Of a stretch of DNA of 64,000 bases, positions 43,633 through 52,859 are shown in pieces (within the stretch, counting starts at the first letter, position 1; each line of letters starts with the position of its first letter). The position numbers were made by a program, and so were the translations under genes. A model generated the notes under the pieces. The model did no database searches. It was not told where the DNA came from and saw nothing but the letters and a program-made list of their open reading frames with translations. The DNA is from Tropicimonas sp. IMCC34043 (GTDB lineage: Bacteria > Pseudomonadota > Alphaproteobacteria > Rhodobacterales > Rhodobacteraceae), in NCBI RefSeq assembly GCF_003390845.1, contig NZ_QMEK01000005.1, positions 62,001 through 126,000 on the forward strand. Direction: 5' to 3'.

Positions 43633-45584
43633 TTCCGCTCTTTCGTATCCGGGGTCCCCGCCGGCATCGCGCCCGGCCGAGGTTCGAAGACAACGCCGCA
43701 ACCCGGCACTTCGACGTCTCCGTAGCAGATCGTTTCGGGGCTGTAGTTCAGCCAGATCCGGTGCGTGACGGTGTCTCGGCGCCGAAGGCCATCGGGCAGA
43801 TCCTCGGCCGTCAGCCCGGCTGCGGTAGACGCCCTGCGCAACACGCGGTCAAGCGCGATCTGATCCGGCCAGCCGCCCAGATACCAGACCCCTCCGGTCG
43901 CCATCAACGCGGGCACGCCATCGACCGCGCGCATCAGGACATCCGCCGTGCCTTCAAGCTCCTCCCGCCAATGACGGAAGACCCCGCCACCGTCGAGCGG
44001 CACGACGCTGACCGGCGGCAGGCTTTCGACCCGCGCCACAGTGCAGTCGAGCCCCGGCAGCGCCGGCGGCAACGGCACCGGGATCGCGAACTCTGCCGTC
44101 TTGCAATTGCTTCGCGGCCCAAGGATGGCAATGCCGTCAAAGCCTGCCAGCGCGGTGCGCAGGTCGTCGGGCAGCGTGGCGAGCCCCGGCGCCAGCACCA
44201 TGCGATATCCCGACAGATCGCGCGTCGTCGGCGGCACGATGTCGATGTTGAACCCAAGCCGCCGCAAGCCGCGATAGACATCGAGCATCAGCGGGAAATA
44301 TTCGAAATCGCGCCCCTGCGGCTGGGTCTTCCAGGCCCAGGCGCTGGCATAATCGTAGACCAACGCAACCTCACCCGGCGCGCAACCGACCTCGCCCAGA
44401 TCCTCCATCTCCGCCAGCTCGCGCGCAACTTGCGCCGCCTCGGCCAGCGCGGGGGCTGGCGCGCTGTCGGGGCGCAGCAGGCCCGCGTGCATCTGTTCCT
44501 GCGCAAAGGGCGCTTGACGCCAGCGGAAATAGCTGACGGTTTCAGCCCCATGGGCGAAGGCCTCCCAAGCCCAGAGCCGGGCCATTCCGGGCAGCGGAGC
44601 CGGGTTCCAGGCGGCCCAGTTCACCGGCCCGGGTTGTTGCTCCATGACCCACCAGCGGCCGCGCCCCACCGCGCGATAAAGGTCGTGGTGAAACGCCTGC
44701 ATGTCCGGGTCGCCCTGACGCAGGAAGCGATGGCGATGCGTTGCGTCCGTGGTCAGATGATCGGAGAGCGAGCCCAGCGGATAACTGTCCCAGCTTGCGA
44801 CATCGAGATCCGCGCCAAGGTTGAAATGGTCGAAACCGGTTTCGCCGCCCATGTAGTTGTGGATCAGCGGCGCATCGGTAAAACGGCGCAGCACTTCGAC
44901 CTGCACCCGGTTGAACGCTGCCACCTCGTCCGAGGCGAAGCGGCGGAAATCCATCACCTGCGCCGGGTTCGGTTCCGTCACCGTCAGGTTCGGCAATCCG
45001 ATCTGGTCGAAGCTCGTGTATTCCATCGACCAGAAGACATTGCCCCAGGCCCGGTTCAGCGCCTGCGGCGACTGGTATTTCTGCGCCAGCCAGTCCCGGA
45101 AGCCTGCAAGCGCCGACGCGGAATAGCTGAGCGTCGTGTTGTGGCAGCCATATTCGTTGTCGATCTGCCAGGCCGCGACATGCGGGTTGCGGCCATAGCG
45201 TTCGCCAAGGCTGGTGACGATCTTTGCGCATTCCTCGCGATAGCCGGGATGGCTGAAACAATAATGCCGGCGCGAACCGAAGCCGCGGGGGTGTCCGTCC
45301 GCGTCGAGCGCCAGCATGTCGGGGTGCCGGTCGAGCACCCAGCGCGGCGGCGTGGCCGTCGGTGTGCCCAGCACCACCTTCAGCCCGGCGGCGCCCAGCG
45401 TTTCAATCGCGCGGTCGAGCCAGTCGAACTCGAACCGGCCGGGCTCGGGCTCCATCCGGGACCAGGCGAACTCGCCGATCCTGACCCATGTCAGCCCCGC
45501 CTCGGCCATGCGCGCGGCATCTTCGGCCCAGACCGCCTCGGGCCAGTGTTCGGGGTAATAGCAGACGCCAAGGCTGCGTTTCAT
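43629..45584 (-). CDS. GH42 beta-galactosidase
   Basis: 651 residues from the ATG at 45584 with GGAGG six bases upstream. No signal peptide, so it acts on imported beta-galactosides. The GH42 TIM barrel contains the acid/base E144 (WQIDNEYG) and the nucleophile E315 (WVMEQQPG); FGSRRHYCFSHP marks the Cys-containing region of the family. A trimerisation and a C-terminal beta domain follow. It lies between the alpha-galactosidase and galE genes in the same operon, so the importer probably takes up both alpha- and beta-linked galactosides or a mixed oligosaccharide. Confidence 0.93.
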   Translation of the reverse strand: MKRSLGVCYYPEHWPEAVWAEDAARMAEAGLTWVRIGEFAWSRMEPEPGRFEFDWLDRAIETLGAAGLKVVLGTPTATPPRWVLDRHPDMLALDADGHPRGFGSRRHYCFSHPGYREECAKIVTSLGERYGRNPHVAAWQIDNEYGCHNTTLSYSASALAGFRDWLAQKYQSPQALNRAWGNVFWSMEYTSFDQIGLPNLTVTEPNPAQVMDFRRFASDEVAAFNRVQVEVLRRFTDAPLIHNYMGGETGFDHFNLGADLDVASWDSYPLGSLSDHLTTDATHRHRFLRQGDPDMQAFHHDLYRAVGRGRWWVMEQQPGPVNWAAWNPAPLPGMARLWAWEAFAHGAETVSYFRWRQAPFAQEQMHAGLLRPDSAPAPALAEAAQVARELAEMEDLGEVGCAPGEVALVYDYASAWAWKTQPQGRDFEYFPLMLDVYRGLRRLGFNIDIVPPTTRDLSGYRMVLAPGLATLPDDLRTALAGFDGIAILGPRSNCKTAEFAIPVPLPPALPGLDCTVARVESLPPVSVVPLDGGGVFRHWREELEGTADVLMRAVDGVPALMATGGVWYLGGWPDQIALDRVLRRASTAAGLTAEDLPDGLRRRDTVTHRIWLNYSPETICYGDVEVPGCGVVFEPRPGAMPAGTPDTKERK

Positions 45585-45615
45585 CGTGTCCTCCAATGTG
45601 CTCTCGGATCGGCGT

Positions 45616-47745
45616 TCACAGACGCACGCCCTCCAGCACCCACATGGTTTCCGGGAAGGCCCAGGGCAGCGTCACGCCGCGGCCCATCAAGGCCGCGCCG
45701 CTGAGGCTCAGCGGCCGGGATTTGAGCGTCGGCGACCCGCGCGACGGTCCGGGCGCATCGCCCCGGTTGATCAGCTCGACGCGGTAGCGCGCGGCGGGAT
45801 CAAGGCGCGTCAGTCGCAAGGGCCGCGGCGAGATCTGGACCGAGGTCGCTGCCCGTCCGGCAAAGACGACAAAGCGGCTGCCATCCTCGGCCATCTGCTG
45901 TTCGGCAATGATGGCGGGGTCAGCGCTGTCGAGCCGCAGGATGTCGGCGCGCACCGTCCAGTCGCGGTTCGCCTTCCACCAGCCGGTCACCTCGCGCAGC
46001 ACGGCCGCCTCGTCCGCGGTCAGCTCGCGCGGGTCCATCTCGAACCCCATGTGGCGCTGTGCGGCAACCCAGGCGCGGAACCGGATGTCGAGAACCCGCC
46101 CCGAGGTGTGGCAGGTCCGCGGGCCGACATGGCTGCCGGTCACGGCCATCGGCAGGAACAGCGCCGCGTCGCGCTGGATGCGCAGGCGCTCCAGCGCATC
46201 GTTGCTGTCCGACAGCCAGACCCGGTGGCTCCGCGACAGCACGCCAAAGTCGATCCGTCCGCCGCCCGAGGCGCAGCTTTCGAACTCGACGCCCGGATGG
46301 GCGGCGCGCAGCAGGTCGAGCAGGGCATAGAAACCGCGCGCCTGAGCGGCATCGGGCGCGGGCAGCACCCGGTTGTGATCCCATTTGACATAGTCGACGT
46401 CACAGGACCCCAGCACGGCGTCGATCTTCTGAAACAGATGCTCGCGGACCTCTGCCCGGCTCAGGTCCAGCACATATTGCTGGCGGCCGGGGATCTGGCT
46501 GACCGGGCCGAGGCGCCAGTCGGGATGGTGGCGGAACAGTTCGCTTGCCTCGTTGACCATCTCGGGTTCGAACCAGAGGCCGAAGGTCATGCCAAGACCG
46601 TGGATATGCTCGACCAGCGGTCCGAACCCGTCCGGAAACTTGCGCCGGTCGATGTCCCAGTCGCCGAGCGACGTGGTGTCGTCGTCGCGCCGCCCGAACC
46701 AGCCATCGTCGAGCACGAAGCGTTCGGCGCCCAGATCGGCGGCGCGGCTGGCGATGTCCTTCAGTTCGGCAAGATCATGGCGGAAATAGACCGCTTCCCA
46801 GCAATTGTAATGCACCGGCCGCGGTCTGGCCGGGTCGGGCCAGGGCACCACCCGGTCGCGCAGATGGCGCTGAAAGGCAACGGCACAGCCATTCAGCCCC
46901 TGCGTGGAGAAAGCAAGGCAGAGCGTTGCGGTCTCGAACCTCGGCGCCGCTTCCCGCTCGCTGCCCGCAGCATGGCCGAACTGGATCTGACGGCGGCCAT
47001 CGGGAAGCTCTTCGGCCAGCATCCGGTGCCCGCCCGACCAGCCATAATGCAGCGCATGGGCCTCGCCGCCGGTATTCGTGGCGCCGCGGCCGGGCAGGAA
47101 AAGACCCGGGAAGTGGGAATGATCGGTGCGGCCGGTCGGGTTGTCGCGCGCGCGGATCCCCGCGGACCAGGGGCTTCGTACGGGCTGAAACTCGCCGCAC
47201 CAGCGCCCGGCGAAGTCGATCATCTCGTCGGCCAGTTGTGGCCCGGGCAGCACGGGTGCCGCCAGCCAGTGCAGCCGCAGCGGGCGGTCGGCCTCGATGG
47301 CGGCGGCGGTCTCGATCACGCCCGTCGCGGGGACGGCCGCAAAGCGAGCGACATAGCTCAACCCAAGTGCCGGATCGGTGCAGGTGAAGGTCAGCGTACC
47401 GTCGCCATCCTCGGCCGCGGACAGCCGGAAGGCGGGCAACAGCGGCGCACCATCGGCTTCGGCCACAACCAGACCGGGCTGTCCGGGAAAGCTGCGCCCA
47501 GCCTCGGGGCAGATCGACAGTGGTGGCGGGGCGTCAAGCATCCCGCCGGTCACGTCGATCACGGCGGCGGCGGCAAGGTCCGCGAGGTCTTCCCCCTCGG
47601 GCAGCGCCGGCCCCCAGTAGATCGCTTCGGGCATGCCAAGCGCGCCGTCCTCCGCGCCGCGCGCGAAGGCGATGGGACGGGCCGCCAGAACCAGCGTCTG
47701 GCCCGGCGTGTCGAGGCGCCAGCAACGGGTCGCGTCCTGGCTCAC
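45616..47745 (-). CDS. GH36 alpha-galactosidase
   Basis: 709 residues. The GTG at 47745 overlaps the permease TGA by four bases and fixes the start; a longer frame upstream runs inside the permease gene. GH36 features: an N-terminal beta-sandwich, a TIM barrel with nucleophile D456 (YVKWDHNR) and acid/base D499 (CASGGGRID), and LDDGWFGRRDDD near the sugar subsite. It removes terminal alpha-galactose from melibiose- or raffinose-type sugars in the cytoplasm, since no signal peptide is visible. It lies between the permease and beta-galactosidase genes, so import and hydrolysis are coupled. Confidence 0.94.
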   Translation of the reverse strand: MSQDATRCWRLDTPGQTLVLAARPIAFARGAEDGALGMPEAIYWGPALPEGEDLADLAAAAVIDVTGGMLDAPPPLSICPEAGRSFPGQPGLVVAEADGAPLLPAFRLSAAEDGDGTLTFTCTDPALGLSYVARFAAVPATGVIETAAAIEADRPLRLHWLAAPVLPGPQLADEMIDFAGRWCGEFQPVRSPWSAGIRARDNPTGRTDHSHFPGLFLPGRGATNTGGEAHALHYGWSGGHRMLAEELPDGRRQIQFGHAAGSEREAAPRFETATLCLAFSTQGLNGCAVAFQRHLRDRVVPWPDPARPRPVHYNCWEAVYFRHDLAELKDIASRAADLGAERFVLDDGWFGRRDDDTTSLGDWDIDRRKFPDGFGPLVEHIHGLGMTFGLWFEPEMVNEASELFRHHPDWRLGPVSQIPGRQQYVLDLSRAEVREHLFQKIDAVLGSCDVDYVKWDHNRVLPAPDAAQARGFYALLDLLRAAHPGVEFESCASGGGRIDFGVLSRSHRVWLSDSNDALERLRIQRDAALFLPMAVTGSHVGPRTCHTSGRVLDIRFRAWVAAQRHMGFEMDPRELTADEAAVLREVTGWWKANRDWTVRADILRLDSADPAIIAEQQMAEDGSRFVVFAGRAATSVQISPRPLRLTRLDPAARYRVELINRGDAPGPSRGSPTLKSRPLSLSGAALMGRGVTLPWAFPETMWVLEGVRL

Positions 47746-48587
47746 TTGACCGCGCCCAGCGTCAGACCGGCGATGAAGTGCCGCTGCATCAGGAAGAACA
47801 TGGCGACGGGCGGCAGGGCCGCCACGATGGCCCCGGCCGACACCAGCTGCCATTGGGCAATCCACTGGCCATTCAGCGAATAGAGCCCCGCCGTCACCGG
47901 CTGGGTCGAGGATGAGGTGGTCAGCACCGTGGCCCAGAAATAGTCGTTCCAGATGAAGGTGAAGATCAGCACCGAGAGCGCCGCGATCGCGGGCCGCATC
48001 AGTGGCAGCACCACGTACCAGAAGATGCGGACCTCGCTGACGCCTTCGACGCGCGCGGCCTCGATCAGCTCGCGCGGCAACATGCGGATGAAGTTGCGCA
48101 TGAAGAGCGTACAGAACCCGGTCTGGAACGCGACGTGGAACAACACCAGCCCCAGCGTGGTGTTATAAAGACCCATGTTCACCGTCATGTTGCGCACCGG
48201 AACCATCAGGATCTGGAACGGCACGAAATTGCCCGCAACGAACATGAAGAAGATCCACAGATTGCCGCGGAAGCGATAGATCCCCAGCGCAAAGCCGGTC
48301 AGGCAGGACAGCGTCAGCGTGCCGATCACCGTCGGGATCGTGACCTTGAACGAGTTGAAGATGTACTGCCCGATCAGCGAGTTCTGGAAGATGTCGGAAT
48401 AGTTCGAGAATGCCAGACTGGATGGCGGACCGAAGTAGTTGCCCGAGGCAAGGTCCGAGGCGGGCTTGACCGAGGTGATCGCGACCCCGATCAGCGGCAG
48501 CAGCCAGACGATCAGTGCCACGGGCAGCGCGAGTTGATAGCCGATGCGGACGGCCGGCGAGGCCTGTTCTACGGGGCGTGGAAACAT
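47742..48587 (-). CDS. Galactoside ABC permease (MalG type)
   Basis: 281 residues with six spans. The EAA-loop is PRELIEAARVEGVSEVRIFW, and the C-terminus ends in AGLTLGAVK, as in MalG-type sugar permeases. The ATG at 48587 is separated from the preceding permease stop by one base. It forms the membrane channel with the protein from 48589-49506, using the ATPase encoded at 51801 on the opposite strand. Unlike the permeases of the GH63 operon it carries no added domain. Confidence 0.93.
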   Translation of the reverse strand: MFPRPVEQASPAVRIGYQLALPVALIVWLLPLIGVAITSVKPASDLASGNYFGPPSSLAFSNYSDIFQNSLIGQYIFNSFKVTIPTVIGTLTLSCLTGFALGIYRFRGNLWIFFMFVAGNFVPFQILMVPVRNMTVNMGLYNTTLGLVLFHVAFQTGFCTLFMRNFIRMLPRELIEAARVEGVSEVRIFWYVVLPLMRPAIAALSVLIFTFIWNDYFWATVLTTSSSTQPVTAGLYSLNGQWIAQWQLVSAGAIVAALPPVAMFFLMQRHFIAGLTLGAVK

Positions 48588-48588
48588 C

Positions 48589-49506
48589 TCAAAGCCCTTT
48601 GCGCTCGTCGTCCACCATCTTCCAGATGAAACCGGAGATGAAGACCATCATGATGAGGAACAGGATCACGGCGATGGCGGCGCCATATCCCATGCGATAG
48701 CCGTATTCCGACAGCGCCTGCTCGTACATGTAGAAGCTGAGCACGCGGGACGACCCGAAGGGGCCGCCATCGGTCATGATCGAGACCAGATCGAAACTGC
48801 GCAGCGCGCCGATCACGGTCACGACCACGGCCATGAAGGTGGCGGGGCGCAGCTGCGGCAGGATCACATACCACAGCATCTTCCAGCCCTTGGCGGCATC
48901 GAGACGCGCGGCCTCGACCTGTTCGGGATCGACGGCGTTGAGACCGGTCAGGAACAGGATCATGCAATAGGCGATCTGCGGCCAGAGCCCGGCCAGGATG
49001 ATCCCGTAGGTCACGAGGTTCGGATCGGCGAGGATCGCGACCCCGTGCCCTGTGGCCCATTCGATCAGGCGATAGAACAGGCCGAAATTCGGCGCGTAGA
49101 ACCACGAAAAGATCAGCCCGACCACAACCTGCGAGATCACGAAGGGAAAGAAGAACAGCGACTTGTAGATCCGGATGCCGCGCACCGTCTGATTGAGAAA
49201 AATCGCGATCCCCAGCCCCGCCGGCACCGCCAGCATGTAAAGGACCAGCCAGATCACGTTGTTCTTCAGCGAGGTATAGAACGCCTCGTCGTCGAACAGT
49301 TCCGTGTAGTTGCCAAGGCCCACCCATTCCTTCGGACCGAGACCGTCCCAGTCGAAGCCCGAGAGCCAGAAGCTCTGGAATACCGGGATGATGACATAGA
49401 CCATGAAGAACAGGACGCCCGGAACCAGAAACAGGTAGGGGGTCAGTCTTTGCTGGTTCTCACGCCACCACGTCCGGCGCGGTGTGCCCGTGCTTGCAAC
49501 GCTCAT
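48589..49506 (-). CDS. Galactoside ABC permease (MalF type)
   Basis: 305 residues with six spans; an N-terminal tail of about 20 residues precedes the first span (PYLFLVPGVLFFMVYVIIP). The EAA-loop reads EQVEAARLDAAKGWKMLWY, the coupling element for the ATPase. It follows the solute-binding protein gene after 90 bases containing two perfect hairpins, and translation of the second permease follows at one base distance. Confidence 0.93.
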   Translation of the reverse strand: MSVASTGTPRRTWWRENQQRLTPYLFLVPGVLFFMVYVIIPVFQSFWLSGFDWDGLGPKEWVGLGNYTELFDDEAFYTSLKNNVIWLVLYMLAVPAGLGIAIFLNQTVRGIRIYKSLFFFPFVISQVVVGLIFSWFYAPNFGLFYRLIEWATGHGVAILADPNLVTYGIILAGLWPQIAYCMILFLTGLNAVDPEQVEAARLDAAKGWKMLWYVILPQLRPATFMAVVVTVIGALRSFDLVSIMTDGGPFGSSRVLSFYMYEQALSEYGYRMGYGAAIAVILFLIMMVFISGFIWKMVDDERKGL

Positions 49507-49537
49507 CTGTGCTGCCCTTCCGACTGTCCTGCGGGAA

Positions 49538-49587
49538 CGGGTCCGCCCTGCGGCGGACCCGAAGGCGGTGCGGCCAGACGGGCCGCA
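49538..49587 (-). promoter_or_regulatory. Two tandem perfect stem-loops after the galactoside-binding protein gene
   Basis: Hairpin one pairs 49538-49547 with 49552-49561 (10 bp, 4-base loop); hairpin two pairs TGCGGCC (49569-49575) with GGCCGCA (49581-49587, 5-base loop). They fill the 90-base gap between binding-protein stop and permease start and lack a T-run, which fits message protection and dosage control of the binding protein. Confidence 0.65.
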
Positions 49588-49596
49588 TCGGTCAGT

Positions 49597-50832
49597 TTAC
49601 TTGTAGACCCGCTGCCGGGCCTTCTCGAGCCGGTCGAGGATATTGTCGAGCTGGCCGGGCTGCACCATGAACTGCTGGAACCCTTCCATGCCGATCTTGG
49701 CCATCTCGGCCGGCGCATCGCGGTCGAAGAACTGCGCAATCCCGCCCGGCGTGGTCGACAGCAGCTCGAAGCCCGCCTGCACGAAGGGATCGTCGGCCAC
49801 CTCGGCATTCTTGTTGACCGGCAACTGGCCGATGGTCGCGTTGACCACCGACTGCGCCTCGGGCGTGGCGACGAAGGCGAGGAATTTCTTGGCGTCCTCG
49901 GGGTTCTTGGCGCCCGCCGGGATGTGCATGCTTTCGGTCGGCGCGTCTTCGGCCCTTGGAACGTCCGGGTTGATGGTCGGGAACGGCATGAAGCCGATCG
50001 ACTCCTCGGACATCCCGCCTTCCTTCAGCACCGCCACCAGGAAGTTGCCCATGACATAGTTTGCAGCCTTGCCCTGCACCATCAGTGCCGCGGCATCCTG
50101 CCAGTCGAGCGCGGCGTGGTTCGCGGTGATGTATCCCGGCGCCACCAGCTTGTCCCACTCGGCGAACACGGCCTTCACCCGGTCGTCGGTCCAGGGCACC
50201 TCGCCGCCGGTCAAGGCCATGTGGAAATCATAGCCGTTGGTGCGCAGGTCGAGATAGTCGAAGATCCCCGCCGCCGGCCACAATGCCTTGGTCCCGGTGG
50301 TCAGGCAATCGACCCCGGCCTTCTTGAACACTTCGCAATTGGCGAGGAATTCATCCCAGGTCGAGGGCACTTCGAGGCCAAGCTCGTTATAGACGTCGCG
50401 ATTGTAATAGATGCCCCACTGGTAATAGGACCACGGGATGCCCCACTGCTTGCCGTCGATGGTCATCGAGGCCAGTGCCGAACTGAACGCATCCTTCAGC
50501 CCGTTTTCCTCCCAGACATCCGACACATCCAGGAACTGCCCCGAGTTGACGAAGGGCGCCATGCGGTTGCCGGAATACCAGTTCACCACATCGGGCGGCT
50601 CGGCGGTCAGGAAGTTGCGGATCGAGGTCTTGTAGCCCTCGTGGTCGAAATTCTGGAACTCGATCTTGATGTCGGGATTGGCCTCCTGAAAGGCGTCCAT
50701 CACCTTCTGCATGCCCTCGAGCACCGTCGGATCCATATCCCCGTAATAGCTCACGACCCTCTGCTGCCCGAAGGCCGCCGTTGCGGCGATGACGGCCAGT
50801 GCCGAGATCGACGCCGATATAATGGAACGCAT
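49597..50832 (-). CDS. Galactoside ABC transporter solute-binding protein
   Basis: 411 residues with a Sec signal peptide (ISASISALAVIAATAAFG, cleavage near residue 22). It is a family 1 extracellular binding protein: VVSYYGDMDPTVLEGM at the mature start, AEPPDVVNWYSGNRM and YYQWGIYYNRDVYNELGLEVP around the sugar site. It is the first gene of the long minus-strand operon (binding protein, two permeases, alpha-galactosidase, beta-galactosidase, galE, galT, galK, probably the LacI gene). It is divergent from the IclR regulator; the inverted and direct repeats at 50862-50903 probably control it. Confidence 0.93.
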   Translation of the reverse strand: MRSIISASISALAVIAATAAFGQQRVVSYYGDMDPTVLEGMQKVMDAFQEANPDIKIEFQNFDHEGYKTSIRNFLTAEPPDVVNWYSGNRMAPFVNSGQFLDVSDVWEENGLKDAFSSALASMTIDGKQWGIPWSYYQWGIYYNRDVYNELGLEVPSTWDEFLANCEVFKKAGVDCLTTGTKALWPAAGIFDYLDLRTNGYDFHMALTGGEVPWTDDRVKAVFAEWDKLVAPGYITANHAALDWQDAAALMVQGKAANYVMGNFLVAVLKEGGMSEESIGFMPFPTINPDVPRAEDAPTESMHIPAGAKNPEDAKKFLAFVATPEAQSVVNATIGQLPVNKNAEVADDPFVQAGFELLSTTPGGIAQFFDRDAPAEMAKIGMEGFQQFMVQPGQLDNILDRLEKARQRVYK

Positions 50833-50861
50833 AGTTTCCTCCCTATTGCGTCATGCATTTA

Positions 50862-50903
50862 GTTCCATTATTTGGAACCATAGATTTGCATATTGAAACC
50901 ATA
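50862..50903. promoter_or_regulatory. Candidate IclR operator in the divergent galactoside promoter
   Basis: GTTCCA-TTATT-TGGAAC (50862-50878) is a perfect inverted repeat resembling the TGGAAAT-N-ATTTCCA type bound by IclR proteins. Its right arm extends to TGGAACCATA (50873-50882), repeated as TGAAACCATA (50894-50903) exactly 21 bp later, two helical turns. The region is AT-rich and lies between the binding-protein gene and the IclR gene. Confidence 0.65.
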
Positions 50904-50988
50904 ACCTCGGAGGCCCTAGGGTTGTCAACAGCCGAACGGGTGAGTCCCGGGCGCACGACGCCGCAGTGCCCGAGCGGAGGGAGAAAAC

Positions 50989-51819
50989 GTGGCCAGTCAG
51001 GAAAATAGCACCGATGGGACCGTGGGGAAGGCCCTGGACGTGCTCGAACTCGTCGCCCGGCAGGGGCGTCCGGTGCGCTTTGCCGAGTTGCTGCGGCTCA
51101 GCCCGCTGCCAAAGGCCACACTTTACAGATTAGTGAAGACATTAGTAAATCAGGGCATGTTGGCACAACTCCCTGAAAACGGTCCCTATGCGCTTGGCCC
51201 GCGCCTCGCCCGGCTTGCCGAAAGCTCGATGCGCCAGGTCTCGATGGCCGACATTGCAGGCCCGCATCTCGATGCACTCGCCCGCGATACCGGGCTGACG
51301 GCGGAACTGGCAGAACTCGATCACGGCCATGTCCTCTGTCTCGACCGTCGCTACGGGGTCGGGACGGCGCCGGGCCGCGATGCCGGCGGACGAATCGCCC
51401 CGGCCTATTGCACCGCCGCAGGCAAGGCGATGCTCGCCTTCCTGCCGGAGGACGCGCTGGACATGGTCCTGCGTTCGCAGACCTTTCATCGCTATACCTC
51501 GGCCACGCTGGCAAGCGAGGCCGTGCTGCGCCAGTCTCTGGTGCGTATCCGCAACCGCGGTCACGCCATAGACCGCGGAGAATACGAGCCCGGGGTTCTC
51601 GGGATCGGAATGCCGGTCGTGGGAGAGGGCGGCCGGCTCGTCGGGGCGGTCAGTTTGAGCGCATCGGTGCATCAGACAGATCTGGACAGGCTCGAGGCAA
51701 TGGTGCCGCAGCTCGCAAGCTGCGTGAAGGCCATTGCCGAAGAAGCCACGAATTGGACGTTCTCCGTCGAGGGAACGACAGAGACCAAAGGGAGGCAGGA
51801 ATGGCCGGTGTCGTTCTAA
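50989..51819 (+). CDS. IclR-family regulator of the galactoside module
   Basis: 276 residues from a GTG at 50989 with GGAGGG upstream. The winged helix-turn-helix (about 10-75; [20 protein letters not shown]) is followed by an IclR effector domain (about 90-255; [19 protein letters not shown] and [20 protein letters not shown]). It is transcribed away from the galactoside operon and overlaps the ATPase gene by 19 bases, so both are one transcript. It probably binds the repeats at 50862-50903 and responds to galactose or a galactoside. Confidence 0.92.
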   Translation: MASQENSTDGTVGKALDVLELVARQGRPVRFAELLRLSPLPKATLYRLVKTLVNQGMLAQLPENGPYALGPRLARLAESSMRQVSMADIAGPHLDALARDTGLTAELAELDHGHVLCLDRRYGVGTAPGRDAGGRIAPAYCTAAGKAMLAFLPEDALDMVLRSQTFHRYTSATLASEAVLRQSLVRIRNRGHAIDRGEYEPGVLGIGMPVVGEGGRLVGAVSLSASVHQTDLDRLEAMVPQLASCVKAIAEEATNWTFSVEGTTETKGRQEWPVSF

Positions 51820-52859
51820 ACAATGTCGTCAAGAGGTTCGGCGAGATCGAGGTGATCCACGGCGTGGACCTCGATATCGCGGACGGAGAATTCTGTGTGT
51901 TTGTCGGCCCGTCCGGCTGCGGAAAGTCGACCCTGCTGAGGATGGTGGCCGGGCTTGAGGCGACCACCAAGGGCGCAATCCAGATCGGCGAGCGCGACGT
52001 GACCAGGCTTGATCCGTCCGAACGCGGGGTCGCGATGGTGTTCCAGACCTATGCGCTCTACCCGCACATGACGGTGGCCGAAAACATGGGCTTCGGGCTG
52101 AAGATGACCGGCCATCCGAAGGACGTCATCACGCAGAAGGTGTCCGAGGCCTCGGCAATCCTGAAGCTCGACCCCTACCTCGACCGCCGCCCGAAGGCGC
52201 TGTCGGGCGGACAGCGGCAGCGGGTCGCGATCGGGCGCGCCATCGTGCGCGGACCCGACGTGTTCCTGTTCGACGAACCGCTGTCGAACCTCGATGCCGA
52301 ACTGCGGGTCGAGATGCGGGTCGAGATCGCGCGGCTCCACAAGGAAATCGGCGCGACGATGATCTATGTCACCCACGACCAGACCGAGGCGATGACGCTT
52401 GCCAACAAGATCGTCGTGTTGCGGGACGGCCGGGTCGAACAGGTCGGCGCGCCGTTGGAACTGTACCGCGATCCCGACAACCGCTTCGTCGCCGGTTTCA
52501 TCGGCTCGCCGGCGATGAATTTCTGCCCCGGCAAGGTCGTGGACGGCAAGGTCAAGGTGCCGGGGCTGGGCGCCGAGCCGCTGTCGCCGCGGGTCAGGCT
52601 GCCCGCGACCGGCACCGAAGTGGTGGTCGGGGTGCGTCCGCAAAAGCTTCACGTGGTGCCGGACGGATCGACCCACAAAGTCGAGATGATGGAGGCCCTT
52701 GGCGGCGTTTCGTATGTCTATCTGCAAGGCGCCGGCGAGCGGATTATCTGCGAGATGCACAGCGAAGACGTCTATTCCAGCGGCCAAACCGTCGGGATCG
52801 CCTTCGAGGACGAGGATCTGATGGTCTTTGACGCGACCTCCGAACGGCGCATCCGCTAG
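51801..52859 (+). CDS. ABC transporter ATP-binding protein (MalK/UgpC type) for galactosides
   Basis: 352 residues from the ATG at 51801 (GGGAGGCAGG upstream), inside the end of the IclR gene. Walker [11 protein letters not shown]-loop [10 protein letters not shown], signature LSGGQRQR, Walker [12 protein letters not shown] and switch His THDQTEAMT are intact. A C-terminal OB regulatory domain follows. It is the only ATPase near the galactoside permeases on the other strand and so most likely serves them. A longer open frame from 51408 is a shadow of the IclR gene. Its TAG overlaps the convergent D-amino acid dehydrogenase stop in a shared CTAG. Confidence 0.93.
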   Translation: MAGVVLNNVVKRFGEIEVIHGVDLDIADGEFCVFVGPSGCGKSTLLRMVAGLEATTKGAIQIGERDVTRLDPSERGVAMVFQTYALYPHMTVAENMGFGLKMTGHPKDVITQKVSEASAILKLDPYLDRRPKALSGGQRQRVAIGRAIVRGPDVFLFDEPLSNLDAELRVEMRVEIARLHKEIGATMIYVTHDQTEAMTLANKIVVLRDGRVEQVGAPLELYRDPDNRFVAGFIGSPAMNFCPGKVVDGKVKVPGLGAEPLSPRVRLPATGTEVVVGVRPQKLHVVPDGSTHKVEMMEALGGVSYVYLQGAGERIICEMHSEDVYSSGQTVGIAFEDEDLMVFDATSERRIR

